A program made the position numbers and the translations under genes. From Cytobacillus citreus (GTDB lineage Bacteria > Bacillota > Bacilli > Bacillales > Cytobacillaceae): DNA of 64,000 nucleotides. Position 1 is the first letter of the stretch; each line of letters opens with the position of its first letter. The stretch is from the NCBI RefSeq assembly GCF_018343665.1, contig NZ_JAGYPM010000002.1:888644-952643 (forward strand), given 5' to 3'. Below, piece by piece: positions 1-8,198 of the stretch. The notes under the pieces were generated by a model. That model ran no database searches. It was not told where the DNA came from and was given only the letters and a program-made list of their open reading frames with translations.

Positions 1-44
1 ATACTAATCAAGATTTAAGCGAATGCGACGAGGAGGAATTTTTT

Positions 45-1256
45 ATGGCTGGGATGAATATGAAATTTGAACATATGACAAACATGCATACTTTTGAATT
101 GCCGACTAGAATTAAACATGGAATTGGCATGATAAAAAATGCAGGTGAAGAAATTAAAAAACTAGGCGTTTCAAAAGTTATGCTTGTGACAGATGCAGGC
201 ATTTACAGCGCAGGCATGACAAAATCAGTTGAACAATCATTAAAAGAAGCGGGATTAGAAGTGATCCTCTTCACGAAAGTCGAAGCAAACCCCCCAGTTA
301 GAATTGTAAATGAAGGCACCAAGCTTTACCATGAGAATCAATGTGACGGACTTGTTGCAGTCGGGGGCGGCAGTTCAATGGATACGGCAAAAGGAATTGG
401 TGTAGAAGTCTCCCATGGTGGGTCTGTCCTTGAGTACGAAGCTGCGGAAGGAAAAAAACCGTTAGAACACCGAATCCCACCATTAACTACAATCCCAACA
501 ACGGCAGGAACGGGTTCGGAAGTAACGCAATGGGCAGTTATCACAGATGAAGAACGGCAATTCAAATTCAACACAGGCGGTCCTTTAATAGCGGCACATT
601 TGACATTGATTGATCCGGAGCTACATGTTTCCATGCCGCCTCATGTTACAGCAATGACAGGAATTGATGCCCTTTCTCATGCCATTGAATGCTACACAAT
701 GAAATTTGCGCAGCCGATTACAGATGCTGTTGCCCTTTTAGCAATGGAATATGTAGCAAAATATATTCGCCGTGCTTATGCAGATGGAACAGATATTGAA
801 GCACGTTACGGAATGGCTCAAGCAGCCATGCTTGCCGGTCTTTCCTATGGAAGCGAATCTGCCGGCGCTGCCCATGCAATGGCTCAAACGCTTGGCGGCA
901 TCATTAATGTCCCACATGGCCAATGTGTCTCATGGATGCTTGGACCTGTGATGGAATTCAACTGGAAAGGCGCCCCTGAACGCTTTGCCCGGATTGCACA
1001 AGCATTAGGAGTCGATATTTTTCACATGACAACTGAAGAAGCAGCAAAAGCAGCAGTCAATGAAATCTATACGTTAGTTAAGGAATTGGATATTCCATCC
1101 TTAAAAGAACAAGGTGTCCCGGAAGACATGATCCCACGCCTTGCCGAAGAAGCAATGAAAGATCCGCAAACCTTCGGAAACCCGCGAGACCTAACTGTCA
1201 AAGATTATGAATGGATTTACAAACGCTGCTATAATCTTGTACCGAAAACACTTTAA
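45..1256 (+). CDS. Iron-containing alcohol dehydrogenase
   Basis: This 403-residue protein belongs to the iron-dependent (group III) alcohol dehydrogenases, cytoplasmic enzymes that interconvert alcohols and aldehydes with NAD(P). The nucleotide-binding loop GGGSSMDTAKG lies at about residues 107-117 and PTTAGTGSEV at 151-160. Metal ligands are visible as D208 and H212 (GIDALSHAIE) plus the two later histidines of HAMAQTLGG and VPHGQC. Length is normal for the family. The ATG is preceded by GAGGAGG at a good distance. It stands alone, with a terminator-like hairpin after it. The true substrate (ethanol, butanol, methanol or 1,3-propanediol) cannot be read from sequence. Confidence 0.93.
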   Translation: MAGMNMKFEHMTNMHTFELPTRIKHGIGMIKNAGEEIKKLGVSKVMLVTDAGIYSAGMTKSVEQSLKEAGLEVILFTKVEANPPVRIVNEGTKLYHENQCDGLVAVGGGSSMDTAKGIGVEVSHGGSVLEYEAAEGKKPLEHRIPPLTTIPTTAGTGSEVTQWAVITDEERQFKFNTGGPLIAAHLTLIDPELHVSMPPHVTAMTGIDALSHAIECYTMKFAQPITDAVALLAMEYVAKYIRRAYADGTDIEARYGMAQAAMLAGLSYGSESAGAAHAMAQTLGGIINVPHGQCVSWMLGPVMEFNWKGAPERFARIAQALGVDIFHMTTEEAAKAAVNEIYTLVKELDIPSLKEQGVPEDMIPRLAEEAMKDPQTFGNPRDLTVKDYEWIYKRCYNLVPKTL

Positions 1257-1282
1257 GTTCTGCCATAAATGGATCAAGCAAG

Positions 1283-1322
1283 AGGGAACTTTTCAGTTTT
1301 AGGCTGATTGAGTTCCCTTTCC
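1283..1322 (+). terminator. Possible terminator after the alcohol dehydrogenase
   Basis: Perfect 8-bp inverted repeat AGGGAACT / AGTTCCCT with a 20-nt loop, 26 bases after the stop codon. The following bases are only moderately T-rich, so strength is uncertain. Confidence 0.5.
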
Positions 1323-1448
1323 CTACGGGGAGTGATTTTAGCGTTTACATTCCCCTATGCATACCGTCGTCAGCGGTGGCAAAAGCAATTCCGACAAATC
1401 GCTCTCTATACCTGAACAATAAAACTTAGATTAATAGTAAAAAATAAA

Positions 1449-1489
1449 CCTGCCCCCATTTTTAGATTTCCGGGAGCAGGATTTTTTTC
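1449..1489. terminator. Bidirectional terminator
   Basis: The arms CCTGCCCCC and GGGAGCAGG pair with one mismatch and are flanked by A-rich sequence on the left and a T-run on the right. It can end transcription of the minus-strand ABC permease gene as well as anything coming from the left. Confidence 0.75.
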
Positions 1490-1498
1490 TTTAACTTA

Positions 1499-3337
1499 TT
1501 AATTTGTTTTTGGAAACACGATCCCTTTATATAATTGAACGGTTATACAATAATAGGATGCGTAGATGACAGTGAAAATGACAATTGGTAGCCAAACTCG
1601 GAAGTATGGGGCGATGAGTATAAAGGAGAACATCTCCATTCCGACTAATACATGGATGATTCCGACAATGGCCGGGAATAAGAAAACTAGGAATAGCTCT
1701 TTATAGATAGATTTTGTCAGCAATGTAGAACGCACACCAATTTTGCGGAGCATTTGATAGCGGCTAATGTCCTTTGTTGCGCCAGACAGGATTTTAAACA
1801 TTAAGCAGCTGGCCATCATAGCTAAGAAGGCAATTCCTAAGAAGAAGCCCATAAAAATAGTTCCGCTCGCAAAGCCATACATATCTTGGTAGGATCGATA
1901 TTTACTATACATATTGGTGTCATTTCCATATTTCTTTTGCTGCAGCTCATCGATTTTTTTCCATTCCATCATATAGGCTTGAAAGTCATCTGATTTTCCA
2001 ATGATAGCAATGCCTTCTTTTCCTTTTACATCCCCAAACATTTTTTGATCAATAATTTTGATTTTGTGATCTGGATATAAATAATAAGGCTGAATGGTAT
2101 CCAAGGCAAAAGCCCATTCTTCAGGAACTGCTAATCCACTTTGTTGATCTTCTAATCCTACAATACTGCCTACTGGAAGTTCTCCAGTAACCTTTTCTTT
2201 CTTTCTAAAGCTCTTTTCATCCTGAAAAGTTTGGATGATTGGACGCTGTTTCTCTAGATCTTCCTTTGTGTAGTAAACAAATTGGTCATCGACTTTATAA
2301 TGATACTCGTATTTTTCGTCAAACTTAATGTCTGCTAATATATTCTTTTCTTCTGCGGTAGGATTATGAGTAACGACATCATAGGTGTTGAAGCCTTCTA
2401 CCATAATCATGACATTATTCTTGAAAGCCATTCCAACTGATATGGCACCAGCTCCTAGGGCAACTAACATCGCAACAGTTGCTAATACTTTCGTTAAGCT
2501 ATTTATACGAAAGTTCAACTGAGCAAATGTGAAAGCATTAATTCCTTTTTCAAAGCGCTTTTTATTCGCCTTAAGTTTTTTAATAATGAGCGGCAGAACC
2601 GACATAAATAGCAAATACGTTCCAGAGGTGGTTGTCACAAGTGAAATAATGATTCCTAGCTGCTGAAGCGTAGCCATATTTAGCATCGCTGCATAACCAA
2701 TCGCTAATAATATGATTGAAAGAAAAGCAATTCCGAAAGTCTTTTTTCCCTTTACAAAGGAATTTTCTGCTTGTACATCGGAATGAACAAGCTGCAATAC
2801 ACTCACGCGCGATAGCTTAATACTATTCAAAATAGCGGAAAGCATAAACAATACAAGGAAGAAGATGCAAGTAACGACTATTGATGGAACGTAAAATGCA
2901 TGGTATCCTCCGGCTGTAAATTCTAGCTCTTTCATAAGCAGTTGGCCGATCACTTGAGAAAGTCCTATTCCTAATGCAATTCCGATAATAAGTGAAACAA
3001 AACCTATCACAATCGTCTCAATAAACATAAGTACCGTAATCTTACGCTTTTTCGCACCTAACATCATATACATGCCGAATTCCTTTTGCCTTAGTGATAA
3101 TAAGAAGGAGTTGGCATACAAGATATAGAAGAAGGTAATGATGGCCAGTAGAACGGAACCAGCATGAAAGACAAACTGGATCTGGCTAATAACAGAGTTG
3201 GCTTCAATAAATGCTCGGTTCAGCGCAAGAGTTTGGAACAGATAAAAGATAGATACAGAGATGACAAGTCCGACTAGTAAAACGAGATAGTCTTTTAGTT
3301 TACTTTTTAGCCCTGACATAGATAGCTTGAATAACAT
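1499..3337 (-). CDS. BceB-type ABC transporter permease (FtsX fold)
   Basis: This 612-residue membrane protein has the BceB/YxdM/PsdB architecture: an N-terminal group of TM segments, an FtsX-like block with the QKEFGMYMMLGAKK signature around residues 80-95, a long extracytoplasmic loop at about residues 315-500 and a final group of TM helices. In characterised Bce systems the loop helps sense cell-wall-active peptides such as bacitracin, and the transporter both protects the cell and activates its partner kinase. The ATPase gene lies 11 bp upstream in the same operon. No BceR/BceS-type genes are adjacent, so control would come from an unlinked system. Which drug it handles cannot be inferred. 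Confidence 0.88.
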   Translation of the reverse strand: MLFKLSMSGLKSKLKDYLVLLVGLVISVSIFYLFQTLALNRAFIEANSVISQIQFVFHAGSVLLAIITFFYILYANSFLLSLRQKEFGMYMMLGAKKRKITVLMFIETIVIGFVSLIIGIALGIGLSQVIGQLLMKELEFTAGGYHAFYVPSIVVTCIFFLVLFMLSAILNSIKLSRVSVLQLVHSDVQAENSFVKGKKTFGIAFLSIILLAIGYAAMLNMATLQQLGIIISLVTTTSGTYLLFMSVLPLIIKKLKANKKRFEKGINAFTFAQLNFRINSLTKVLATVAMLVALGAGAISVGMAFKNNVMIMVEGFNTYDVVTHNPTAEEKNILADIKFDEKYEYHYKVDDQFVYYTKEDLEKQRPIIQTFQDEKSFRKKEKVTGELPVGSIVGLEDQQSGLAVPEEWAFALDTIQPYYLYPDHKIKIIDQKMFGDVKGKEGIAIIGKSDDFQAYMMEWKKIDELQQKKYGNDTNMYSKYRSYQDMYGFASGTIFMGFFLGIAFLAMMASCLMFKILSGATKDISRYQMLRKIGVRSTLLTKSIYKELFLVFLFPAIVGIIHVLVGMEMFSFILIAPYFRVWLPIVIFTVIYASYYCITVQLYKGIVFPKTN

Positions 3338-3348
3338 GTCTTTTCCTC

Positions 3349-4110
3349 CTACGCTTTCTGTGTACCGAGCCCAGCCAGCACATCCAAAATTTCCTTATAA
3401 AAGGCATCTCGAGTACTTGTACGATGAATCTCTTTATACAATTCACCATCCTGAATAAAAAGAATTCGACGGCAATAACTTGCACTTAATGGATCATGGG
3501 TAACCATCATAATGGATACACCTTGCTCATCATTTAAATTGGTCATTGCTTCTAATAAGCTCGCTGCGTTTTTCGAATCAAGCGCTCCAGTTGGTTCATC
3601 TCCTAAAATGATTGCCGGTTCATGAACGAGTGCTCGGGCAGCTGCACAACGCTGCTTTTGACCGCCAGAGACCTCTGAAGGATATTTTGAAAGAATTGCT
3701 GAAATTCCTAATGTTTCTGCTACTTTTTTAACCTTTGGACCAATTTCTCGAGAAGGGACACCCTGCAAGGAAAGAGGTAAGGCAATATTTTCATAAATCG
3801 ATAAATTATCGAGCAGATTAAAGTCTTGGAAAATAAACCCTAGCTTTTGTGAACGGAAATCTGAAAGCTGATCCTGCTTCATTATTGTAATATCGGTACC
3901 GGCAATTTGCACGACACCATCTGTAGCATGATCTAAAGTTGAGATCACATTTAATAGAGTTGTTTTCCCAGAGCCAGATGGCCCCATGATCCCAACAAAT
4001 TCACCCTCATGAATTGAGAATGAAACGCCATTAAGAGCAATGGATTGGTTTTCACCCTTTTTTCCATAGAATTTTTTTACGTTTTTAACGTCAACAACTT
4101 GTGTTTTCAT
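3349..4110 (-). CDS. BceA-type ABC transporter ATP-binding protein
   Basis: This is a 253-residue nucleotide-binding subunit of the MacB/BceA class. It shows Walker A GPSGSGKTT near residue 44, the Q-loop FIFQDFNLL, signature VSGGQKQRCAAARAL and Walker B ILGDEPTGALD. The ATG has an AGGAGG box 7-8 nt upstream. It should pair with the downstream BceB-type permease to form a peptide-detoxification module at the membrane. Its promoter region contains a 250-bp R1 repeat directly upstream of the gene and a CTTACA-N4-TGTAAG dyad further upstream, resembling sites bound by BceR-family response regulators. Confidence 0.92.
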   Translation of the reverse strand: MKTQVVDVKNVKKFYGKKGENQSIALNGVSFSIHEGEFVGIMGPSGSGKTTLLNVISTLDHATDGVVQIAGTDITIMKQDQLSDFRSQKLGFIFQDFNLLDNLSIYENIALPLSLQGVPSREIGPKVKKVAETLGISAILSKYPSEVSGGQKQRCAAARALVHEPAIILGDEPTGALDSKNAASLLEAMTNLNDEQGVSIMMVTHDPLSASYCRRILFIQDGELYKEIHRTSTRDAFYKEILDVLAGLGTQKA

Positions 4111-4136
4111 ACCTTATAACCTCCTAAGATTCTTTC

Positions 4137-4389
4137 TTTATCGCAGATTAACGGGCAGTAAGCCCTCCACTTCAAGGTTGCGAGAGAATTAAAGAAACCT
4201 AAGTGGGGGATCAACTGCCCGTAAAGGCCCATAAAATGAACACAGACTAAAAGCGCCACATCGTGTGGCAACGTCTGCGTGACCCACTTCCTGTGGGCCG
4301 CAACTAACCATCAGTGGGGGATAGAAGCCGACTAAGAACGCCACGTCCTGTGCGTCGAAAAACCCCCACTGATGGAAGTTTCACTTTAT
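4137..4389 (+). repeat. R1 dispersed repeat, copy a
   Basis: The element runs from TTTATCGCAG to TTTCACTTTAT. It contains two nested hairpins: ACGGGCAGT...ACTGCCCGT enclosing CCNCCACTT...AAGTGGGGG, then CCATCAGTGGGGG...CCCCCACTGATGG. Compared with copy d it lacks the stretch between two ACGTCCTGTG direct repeats. It sits between the bceA-type start codon and its probable promoter, so it would be transcribed as 5' leader. Confidence 0.9.
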
Positions 4390-4437
4390 CTTACAAAAGG
4401 CATTAAAGAATACCTATAGTTTTCCCTTACAGATTCT

Positions 4438-4453
4438 CTTACAGTTTTGTAAG
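4438..4453. promoter_or_regulatory. Candidate BceR-like operator
   Basis: The perfect dyad CTTACA-GTTT-TGTAAG matches the TNACA-N4-TGTAA pattern known for BceR/BraR-type response regulators. Another TTACA half-site lies just beside it at 4427-4431. It is upstream of the minus-strand BceAB-like operon. Confidence 0.5.
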
Positions 4454-4506
4454 ATATGAAATCTGGATGTTGTCTCATGAGAGAATAAAAGGGGCGAATA
4501 CTTAAG

Positions 4507-4551
4507 TTGACAATTAATCATTTTGTAAGTTATTATACCCGTTGGGGTAAT
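4507..4551 (+). promoter_or_regulatory. Promoter and CstR-type operator 1
   Basis: TTGACA at 4507-4512 and TATTAT at 4531-4536 are 18 bp apart. The operator TATACCCGTTGGGGTAAT (4534-4551) overlaps the -10 box and the likely start point. It matches the other four copies of this site in the cluster. Confidence 0.75.
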
Positions 4552-4583
4552 GGTGATCTATTCATATTATTGGAGGGAACTTT

Positions 4584-6527
4584 ATGTCAAAGAAAGTAAT
4601 CATTGTTGGTGGAGTTGCAGGCGGGGCTACTGCTGCAGCGAAATTAAGAAGAAATAATGAAGAGATAGAAATAATACTAGTAGAACGTGGAGAGCATATT
4701 TCATTTGCAAATTGTGGACTGCCTTATTATATTGGGGAGACGATCAAGGATCGAAGCAAATTATTAGTTCAAACTGTAAAAGGAATGTCAGAGCGTTTTA
4801 ATTTGGATATCCGTAATTTAAGTGAAGTTTTGAGCATAGATCCTGAAAATAAAAAAGTAACGATAAAAAATTTAAAAACCGATGTGGTATATGAAGAAGC
4901 ATATGACAAATTATTATTGTCACCAGGAGCAAGACCAATTGTACCGCCAATCCCTGGATTGCAAGAAGCCGAAGCTTTATTTACGTTAAGAAATATTCCA
5001 GATACAGATAAAATAAAAAACTATGTCGATCAGCAAAATCCAAAAAAAGCTATTGTGATTGGTGGGGGATTTATCGGAATTGAAATGGCTGAGAACCTGG
5101 TTGATAGAGGGATTGCAGTGACCCTCATCGAAATGGCTAATCAAATAATGGCTCCGATTGATTTTGAAATGGCAAGCATTCTCCACACCCATTTAAAAGA
5201 AAAGGGAGTCCAGCTAGTATTAGAAAACGGTGTTCAATCCTTTGCTGATAATGGGAAGAGAGTGATTTTATCAGATGGAACAAAAATCGAGACTGATATA
5301 ACTATCCTTTCAATTGGGGTAAGACCTGAAAATGAATTAGCGAAAGCAGCTGGTCTTCACTTAGGAGAGCGCGGAGGAATTATTGTTAATGAATACCTTC
5401 AAACTTCGAATCCTGACATTTACGCAGTTGGGGATGCTGTGGAAGTGGTCGATTTTATAAGCGGTACGAAAGCAATGATTCCACTTGCTGGCCCAGCTAA
5501 TCGACAAGGGCGAATCGCTGCGAATAATATAATGGGAAAACAGGAGAAATATCAAGGGACCCTTGGTACGTCCATTGCAAAGGTGTTTGATTTAACCGTA
5601 GCTGCTACAGGTAATAATGAAAAAATATTAAAACGATTAGGTGTGCCATATGAGGTTGTTCATATTCATCCAAGCTCACATGCAGGCTACTATCCAGGTG
5701 CGTCTTCCATTGCATTAAAACTAATCTTTGACAAGGAAACAGGAAAAATTTTCGGTGCACAGGCAGTTGGAATGGATGGGGTCGACAAGCGCATGGATGT
5801 CATTGCGACAGCCATTAAAGGCGGGTTGACAGTCGAAGATTTAACTCATTTAGAATTATCCTATGCACCCCCATATTCTTCTGCAAAAGATCCTGTAAAT
5901 ATGGCAGGATATGTTGCGGCAAACATTATGGAAGGTGAATTGGAGCATGTCCAGTGGCATGAAATTGATGACATTATTGCCAGTGGTGGTCTATTAATTG
6001 ATGTTCGCGAACCGATGGAAAGAGAATTCGGGTTTATTGAAGGATCCATGAATATCTCATTAAATGAGCTAAGAAATCGATTAGAAGAACTTCCGAAAGA
6101 TCAGACTATATATGTCAGTTGCCAGGTTGGTTTAAGAGGCTATTTAGCGAGCCGTATATTAAAGCATAATGGTTTTAATGTTAAAAATGTGGATGGCGGC
6201 TGGAAAACCTATTCTTCTGTTTTCGGAAGCAATATAAATAAAGGCGTTGAAACAACAACAAATGACCTAGGTGAAACAGTTGTCAAAAAAACTAATGAAA
6301 TAAAAGTAGATTCAATCCTTGATGTAACAGGATTAACTTGCCCAATGCCGATTGTTAAGCTTAAAAAAGGCATCGAGCAGTTAGAGAGCGATCAAGTATT
6401 AGAGCTCCATGCAACAGATAAAGGTTCGCTAAATGATCTTCCAGCATGGGCTAATAATGCCGGTCACACCATCTTAAAAACGGAACAAGAGGGACCTTTT
6501 ATTAAATTCTGGGTGAAAAAGAAATAA
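4584..6527 (+). CDS. CoA-disulfide reductase fused to rhodanese and TusA domains
   Basis: This is a 647-residue flavoprotein with three parts. Residues 1 to about 445 form a pyridine-nucleotide-disulfide reductase of the CoA-disulfide/persulfide reductase class: FAD motif VGGVAGGATAA, single redox Cys44 in NCGLPYY, and NAD motif VIGGGFIG. A rhodanese domain follows with Cys513 in SCQVGLRG. The C-terminus is a TusA-like sulfur carrier with Cys586 in CPMP. CoADR-rhodanese fusions are known to reduce CoA disulfides or persulfides; the added TusA domain suggests direct hand-off of sulfane sulfur. It starts the sulfur regulon under its own operator-bearing promoter and ends at a strong terminator. 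Confidence 0.93.
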   Translation: MSKKVIIVGGVAGGATAAAKLRRNNEEIEIILVERGEHISFANCGLPYYIGETIKDRSKLLVQTVKGMSERFNLDIRNLSEVLSIDPENKKVTIKNLKTDVVYEEAYDKLLLSPGARPIVPPIPGLQEAEALFTLRNIPDTDKIKNYVDQQNPKKAIVIGGGFIGIEMAENLVDRGIAVTLIEMANQIMAPIDFEMASILHTHLKEKGVQLVLENGVQSFADNGKRVILSDGTKIETDITILSIGVRPENELAKAAGLHLGERGGIIVNEYLQTSNPDIYAVGDAVEVVDFISGTKAMIPLAGPANRQGRIAANNIMGKQEKYQGTLGTSIAKVFDLTVAATGNNEKILKRLGVPYEVVHIHPSSHAGYYPGASSIALKLIFDKETGKIFGAQAVGMDGVDKRMDVIATAIKGGLTVEDLTHLELSYAPPYSSAKDPVNMAGYVAANIMEGELEHVQWHEIDDIIASGGLLIDVREPMEREFGFIEGSMNISLNELRNRLEELPKDQTIYVSCQVGLRGYLASRILKHNGFNVKNVDGGWKTYSSVFGSNINKGVETTTNDLGETVVKKTNEIKVDSILDVTGLTCPMPIVKLKKGIEQLESDQVLELHATDKGSLNDLPAWANNAGHTILKTEQEGPFIKFWVKKK

Positions 6528-6534
6528 TGGTAGC

Positions 6535-6573
6535 GATCCTCTAATTTCAATGGAATTAGGGGATCTGTTTTTT
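6535..6573 (+). terminator. Rho-independent terminator
   Basis: The stem GATCCTCTAATT / AATTAGGGGATC, with one G-U pair and a 7-nt loop, is followed by TGTTTTTT just after the CoA-disulfide reductase gene. Confidence 0.85.
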
Positions 6574-6595
6574 GGAGGAGTATTAAATTTATTTG

Positions 6596-6655
6596 TTGAT
6601 AAAAGAAGATTGGCTGATAAAACAGGGAAAATGGCTGATAAAGTATACTAGCTGG
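6596..6655 (+). repeat. Short degenerate TGGCTGATAAAR tandem
   Basis: Three loosely spaced versions of the unit TTGNTGATAAAA / TGGCTGATAAA occur in an otherwise featureless spacer (6574-6780). No credible gene was seen here. Confidence 0.35.
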
Positions 6656-6781
6656 CAGAAAAAGCCGTGGAATTGTATGATAAGTATTCAAATTGACTTT
6701 CAAACGTCGGATTTTCTCTAATATATGTAGTAAATACTCATCATAAGATGCAATTCAATTATAGTAGGGAAGTTTTAGAAG

Positions 6782-6810
6782 TTGACAATATACCTGTTAG
6801 GGTATAATAT
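6782..6810 (+). promoter_or_regulatory. Promoter and CstR-type operator 2
   Basis: TTGACA (6782-6787) is followed 17 bp later by TAATAT (6805-6810). The operator TATACCTGTTAGGGTATA occupies 6789-6806, filling the spacer, so bound repressor would directly block RNA polymerase. It drives the membrane rhodanese-like gene and cstR. Confidence 0.75.
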
Positions 6811-6860
6811 TAAGCTTGTCATTGCTCTATATTACAAATAAACTCGGAAGGTTTTTATAA

Positions 6861-7223
6861 ATGCTATATTTTATCATCATGTTGCTCGCAATAATCACTG
6901 GAAGCTTTTTTTTAAGATACTTACCTGTTGGGAATGTTAAATGTAAAGATTTATATAACATTGATAAAGATTCACTAACGATTCTAGACGTAAGAGATTA
7001 TAATTTATCATATAACGATCCCATACAAGGTGCTAAAAATATACCGGTAGCCTATTTAAAAAGAAATTATGCTGAGATTCCAAGTTTATCTGTCCATATT
7101 ATAGCTGCTGATCATTTGGAAAAGAATATTAGCATTCGGTTCTTAAGAAAAAGAGGCTTTAAGATTACAGGGTATACTTTGACTGGTTGTAAATGTAAAG
7201 AAAGAATAAGTACAGTGTGCTAG
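6861..7223 (+). CDS. Membrane-anchored rhodanese-like protein lacking the active cysteine
   Basis: This is a 120-residue protein. Residues 1-22 form one TM helix and the remainder resembles a rhodanese fold (LTILDVRDYN, then IQGAKNIPVAYL). Where active rhodaneses have a C-x-G-x-R loop it reads IIAADHLEKN, so classical sulfurtransferase chemistry is unlikely. The C-terminus instead holds a cysteine cluster, GCKCKERISTVC. It is co-transcribed with cstR: its stop lies 14 bp before the cstR start, and both are under operator 2. A role in sensing or binding sulfane sulfur at the membrane is inference only. Confidence 0.7.
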   Translation: MLYFIIMLLAIITGSFFLRYLPVGNVKCKDLYNIDKDSLTILDVRDYNLSYNDPIQGAKNIPVAYLKRNYAEIPSLSVHIIAADHLEKNISIRFLRKRGFKITGYTLTGCKCKERISTVC

Positions 7224-7237
7224 AAAGGAGATTAAAA

Positions 7238-7501
7238 ATGGAATACAATGATCAATTGAAAAATAGGGTAAAGCGCATAGAAGGACAGCTGCGCGGAATT
7301 TTAAGAATGATGGAAGAAGAAAATAATTGTAAAGATGTGATTACACAGTTATCTGCTGCTAGATCAGCAATTGACCGTACAATCGGTGTGATCGTTAGTT
7401 CAAATTTAGTGGAATGTGTGAAGCATGCGGAAGAAAATGGAGAAAAGAATACAGAGGAATTAGTGAAGGAAGCAGTAAACTTACTGGTAAAAAGTAGATA
7501 A
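7238..7501 (+). CDS. cstR: CstR-type persulfide-sensing repressor (CsoR/DUF156 family)
   Basis: This all-helical 87-residue DNA-binding repressor starts at the ATG after GAAAGGAG; an upstream in-frame GTG at 7217 has no usable site. Cys31 (NNCKDV) and Cys60 (LVECVKHA) match the two reactive cysteines of Staphylococcus CstR, which form di- to tetrasulfide links on sulfide stress. The copper-ligand histidine of CsoR, four residues before the second cysteine, is Asn56 here, arguing against a copper sensor. B. subtilis YrkD is the probable counterpart. It should repress its own operon and the other sulfur genes through five similar operators. Confidence 0.88.
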   Translation: MEYNDQLKNRVKRIEGQLRGILRMMEEENNCKDVITQLSAARSAIDRTIGVIVSSNLVECVKHAEENGEKNTEELVKEAVNLLVKSR

Positions 7502-7510
7502 TAAAAAGGG

Positions 7511-7557
7511 TTGACACTCTTTTTTATTTTTCATATCATTATACCCATAGGGGTAAT
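7511..7557 (+). promoter_or_regulatory. Promoter and CstR-type operator 3
   Basis: TTGACA (7511-7516), a 17-bp spacer and TATCAT (7534-7539). The operator TATACCCATAGGGGTAAT (7540-7557) abuts the -10 box. It drives the dsrE-like gene and probably the genes behind it. Confidence 0.75.
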
Positions 7558-7592
7558 GGTAATTAATTTTTATTTATTAAAGGAGGATTACC

Positions 7593-8072
7593 TTGGCTAA
7601 TAAGAAAACAACAAATATTATCCTATTTAGTGGAGATTATGATAAAGCAATGGCAGCGTATATTATTGCAAATGGTGCTGCCGCATATGATCATGAAGTA
7701 ACAATCTTTCACACATTTTGGGGATTGAACGCACTGCGTAAGGATGAACAGATCAACGTCAAAAAAGGTTTTATGGAAAAAATGTTTGCCAAAATGATGC
7801 CAAGAGGCGCTGATAAAATGGGTCTATCCAAAATGAATTTTGCTGGATTTGGACCAAAGATGATAAAAGATATTATGAAGAAGCATAATGCAATGACACT
7901 TCCTCAGCTAATTGATATGGCGCTGGAGCAGGAAATTAACCTAGTTGCATGTACTATGACGATGGACCTTTTAGGATTAAAGGAAGAAGAGCTTTTAGAA
8001 AACGTTGAATACGCAGGAGTTGCTGCCTATTTGGCAGATGCTGAAGATGGAAATGTGAATTTGTTTATTTAA
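7593..8072 (+). CDS. yrkE: DsrE/DsrF-like sulfur-transfer protein (YrkE-like)
   Basis: This 159-residue protein is of the DsrE2/YrkE type, a predicted persulfide carrier. The conserved cysteine is Cys120 in NLVACTMTMDLLG. Translation starts at a TTG with AAAGGAGG upstream; no ATG alternative fits. DsrE proteins typically relay sulfur between rhodaneses and TusA, and both are encoded immediately downstream. It has its own promoter with operator 3. The gene order cstR, dsrE, tusA-rhodanese, dioxygenase, tusA, permease matches the B. subtilis yrkD-yrkJ cluster, with extra rhodanese and glutaredoxin genes inserted. Confidence 0.88.
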   Translation: MANKKTTNIILFSGDYDKAMAAYIIANGAAAYDHEVTIFHTFWGLNALRKDEQINVKKGFMEKMFAKMMPRGADKMGLSKMNFAGFGPKMIKDIMKKHNAMTLPQLIDMALEQEINLVACTMTMDLLGLKEEELLENVEYAGVAAYLADAEDGNVNLFI

Positions 8073-8114
8073 TTTATATTCGTGAAAAGCGGAATGCGAA
8101 GCCAATAGGCGAGT

Positions 8115-8183
8115 AAAGTACTAAAAAAGTTAGGTTTCTCAAAAATTGCGAACGTAAAAGGCGGAGTCAGTGCCTGGAGATAA
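8115..8183 (+). pseudogene. Remnant of a rhodanese C-terminus
   Basis: One frame ending in TAA at 8181-8183 reads KVLKKLGFSKIANVKGGVSAW, the characteristic last helix and GGxxAW ending of a rhodanese domain. An in-frame stop lies just upstream and there is no N-terminal part. It directly precedes an intact single-domain rhodanese gene, so it is probably the tail left by deletion of an earlier copy. Confidence 0.75.
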
Positions 8184-8198
8184 AAAGGAGTGAGTGAA

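Noticed and set aside
7238..7501. Copper-sensing CsoR
   Set aside because: The His of the Cys-His-Cys copper site is Asn and the two cysteines match CstR; sulfur genes, not copper genes, surround it.
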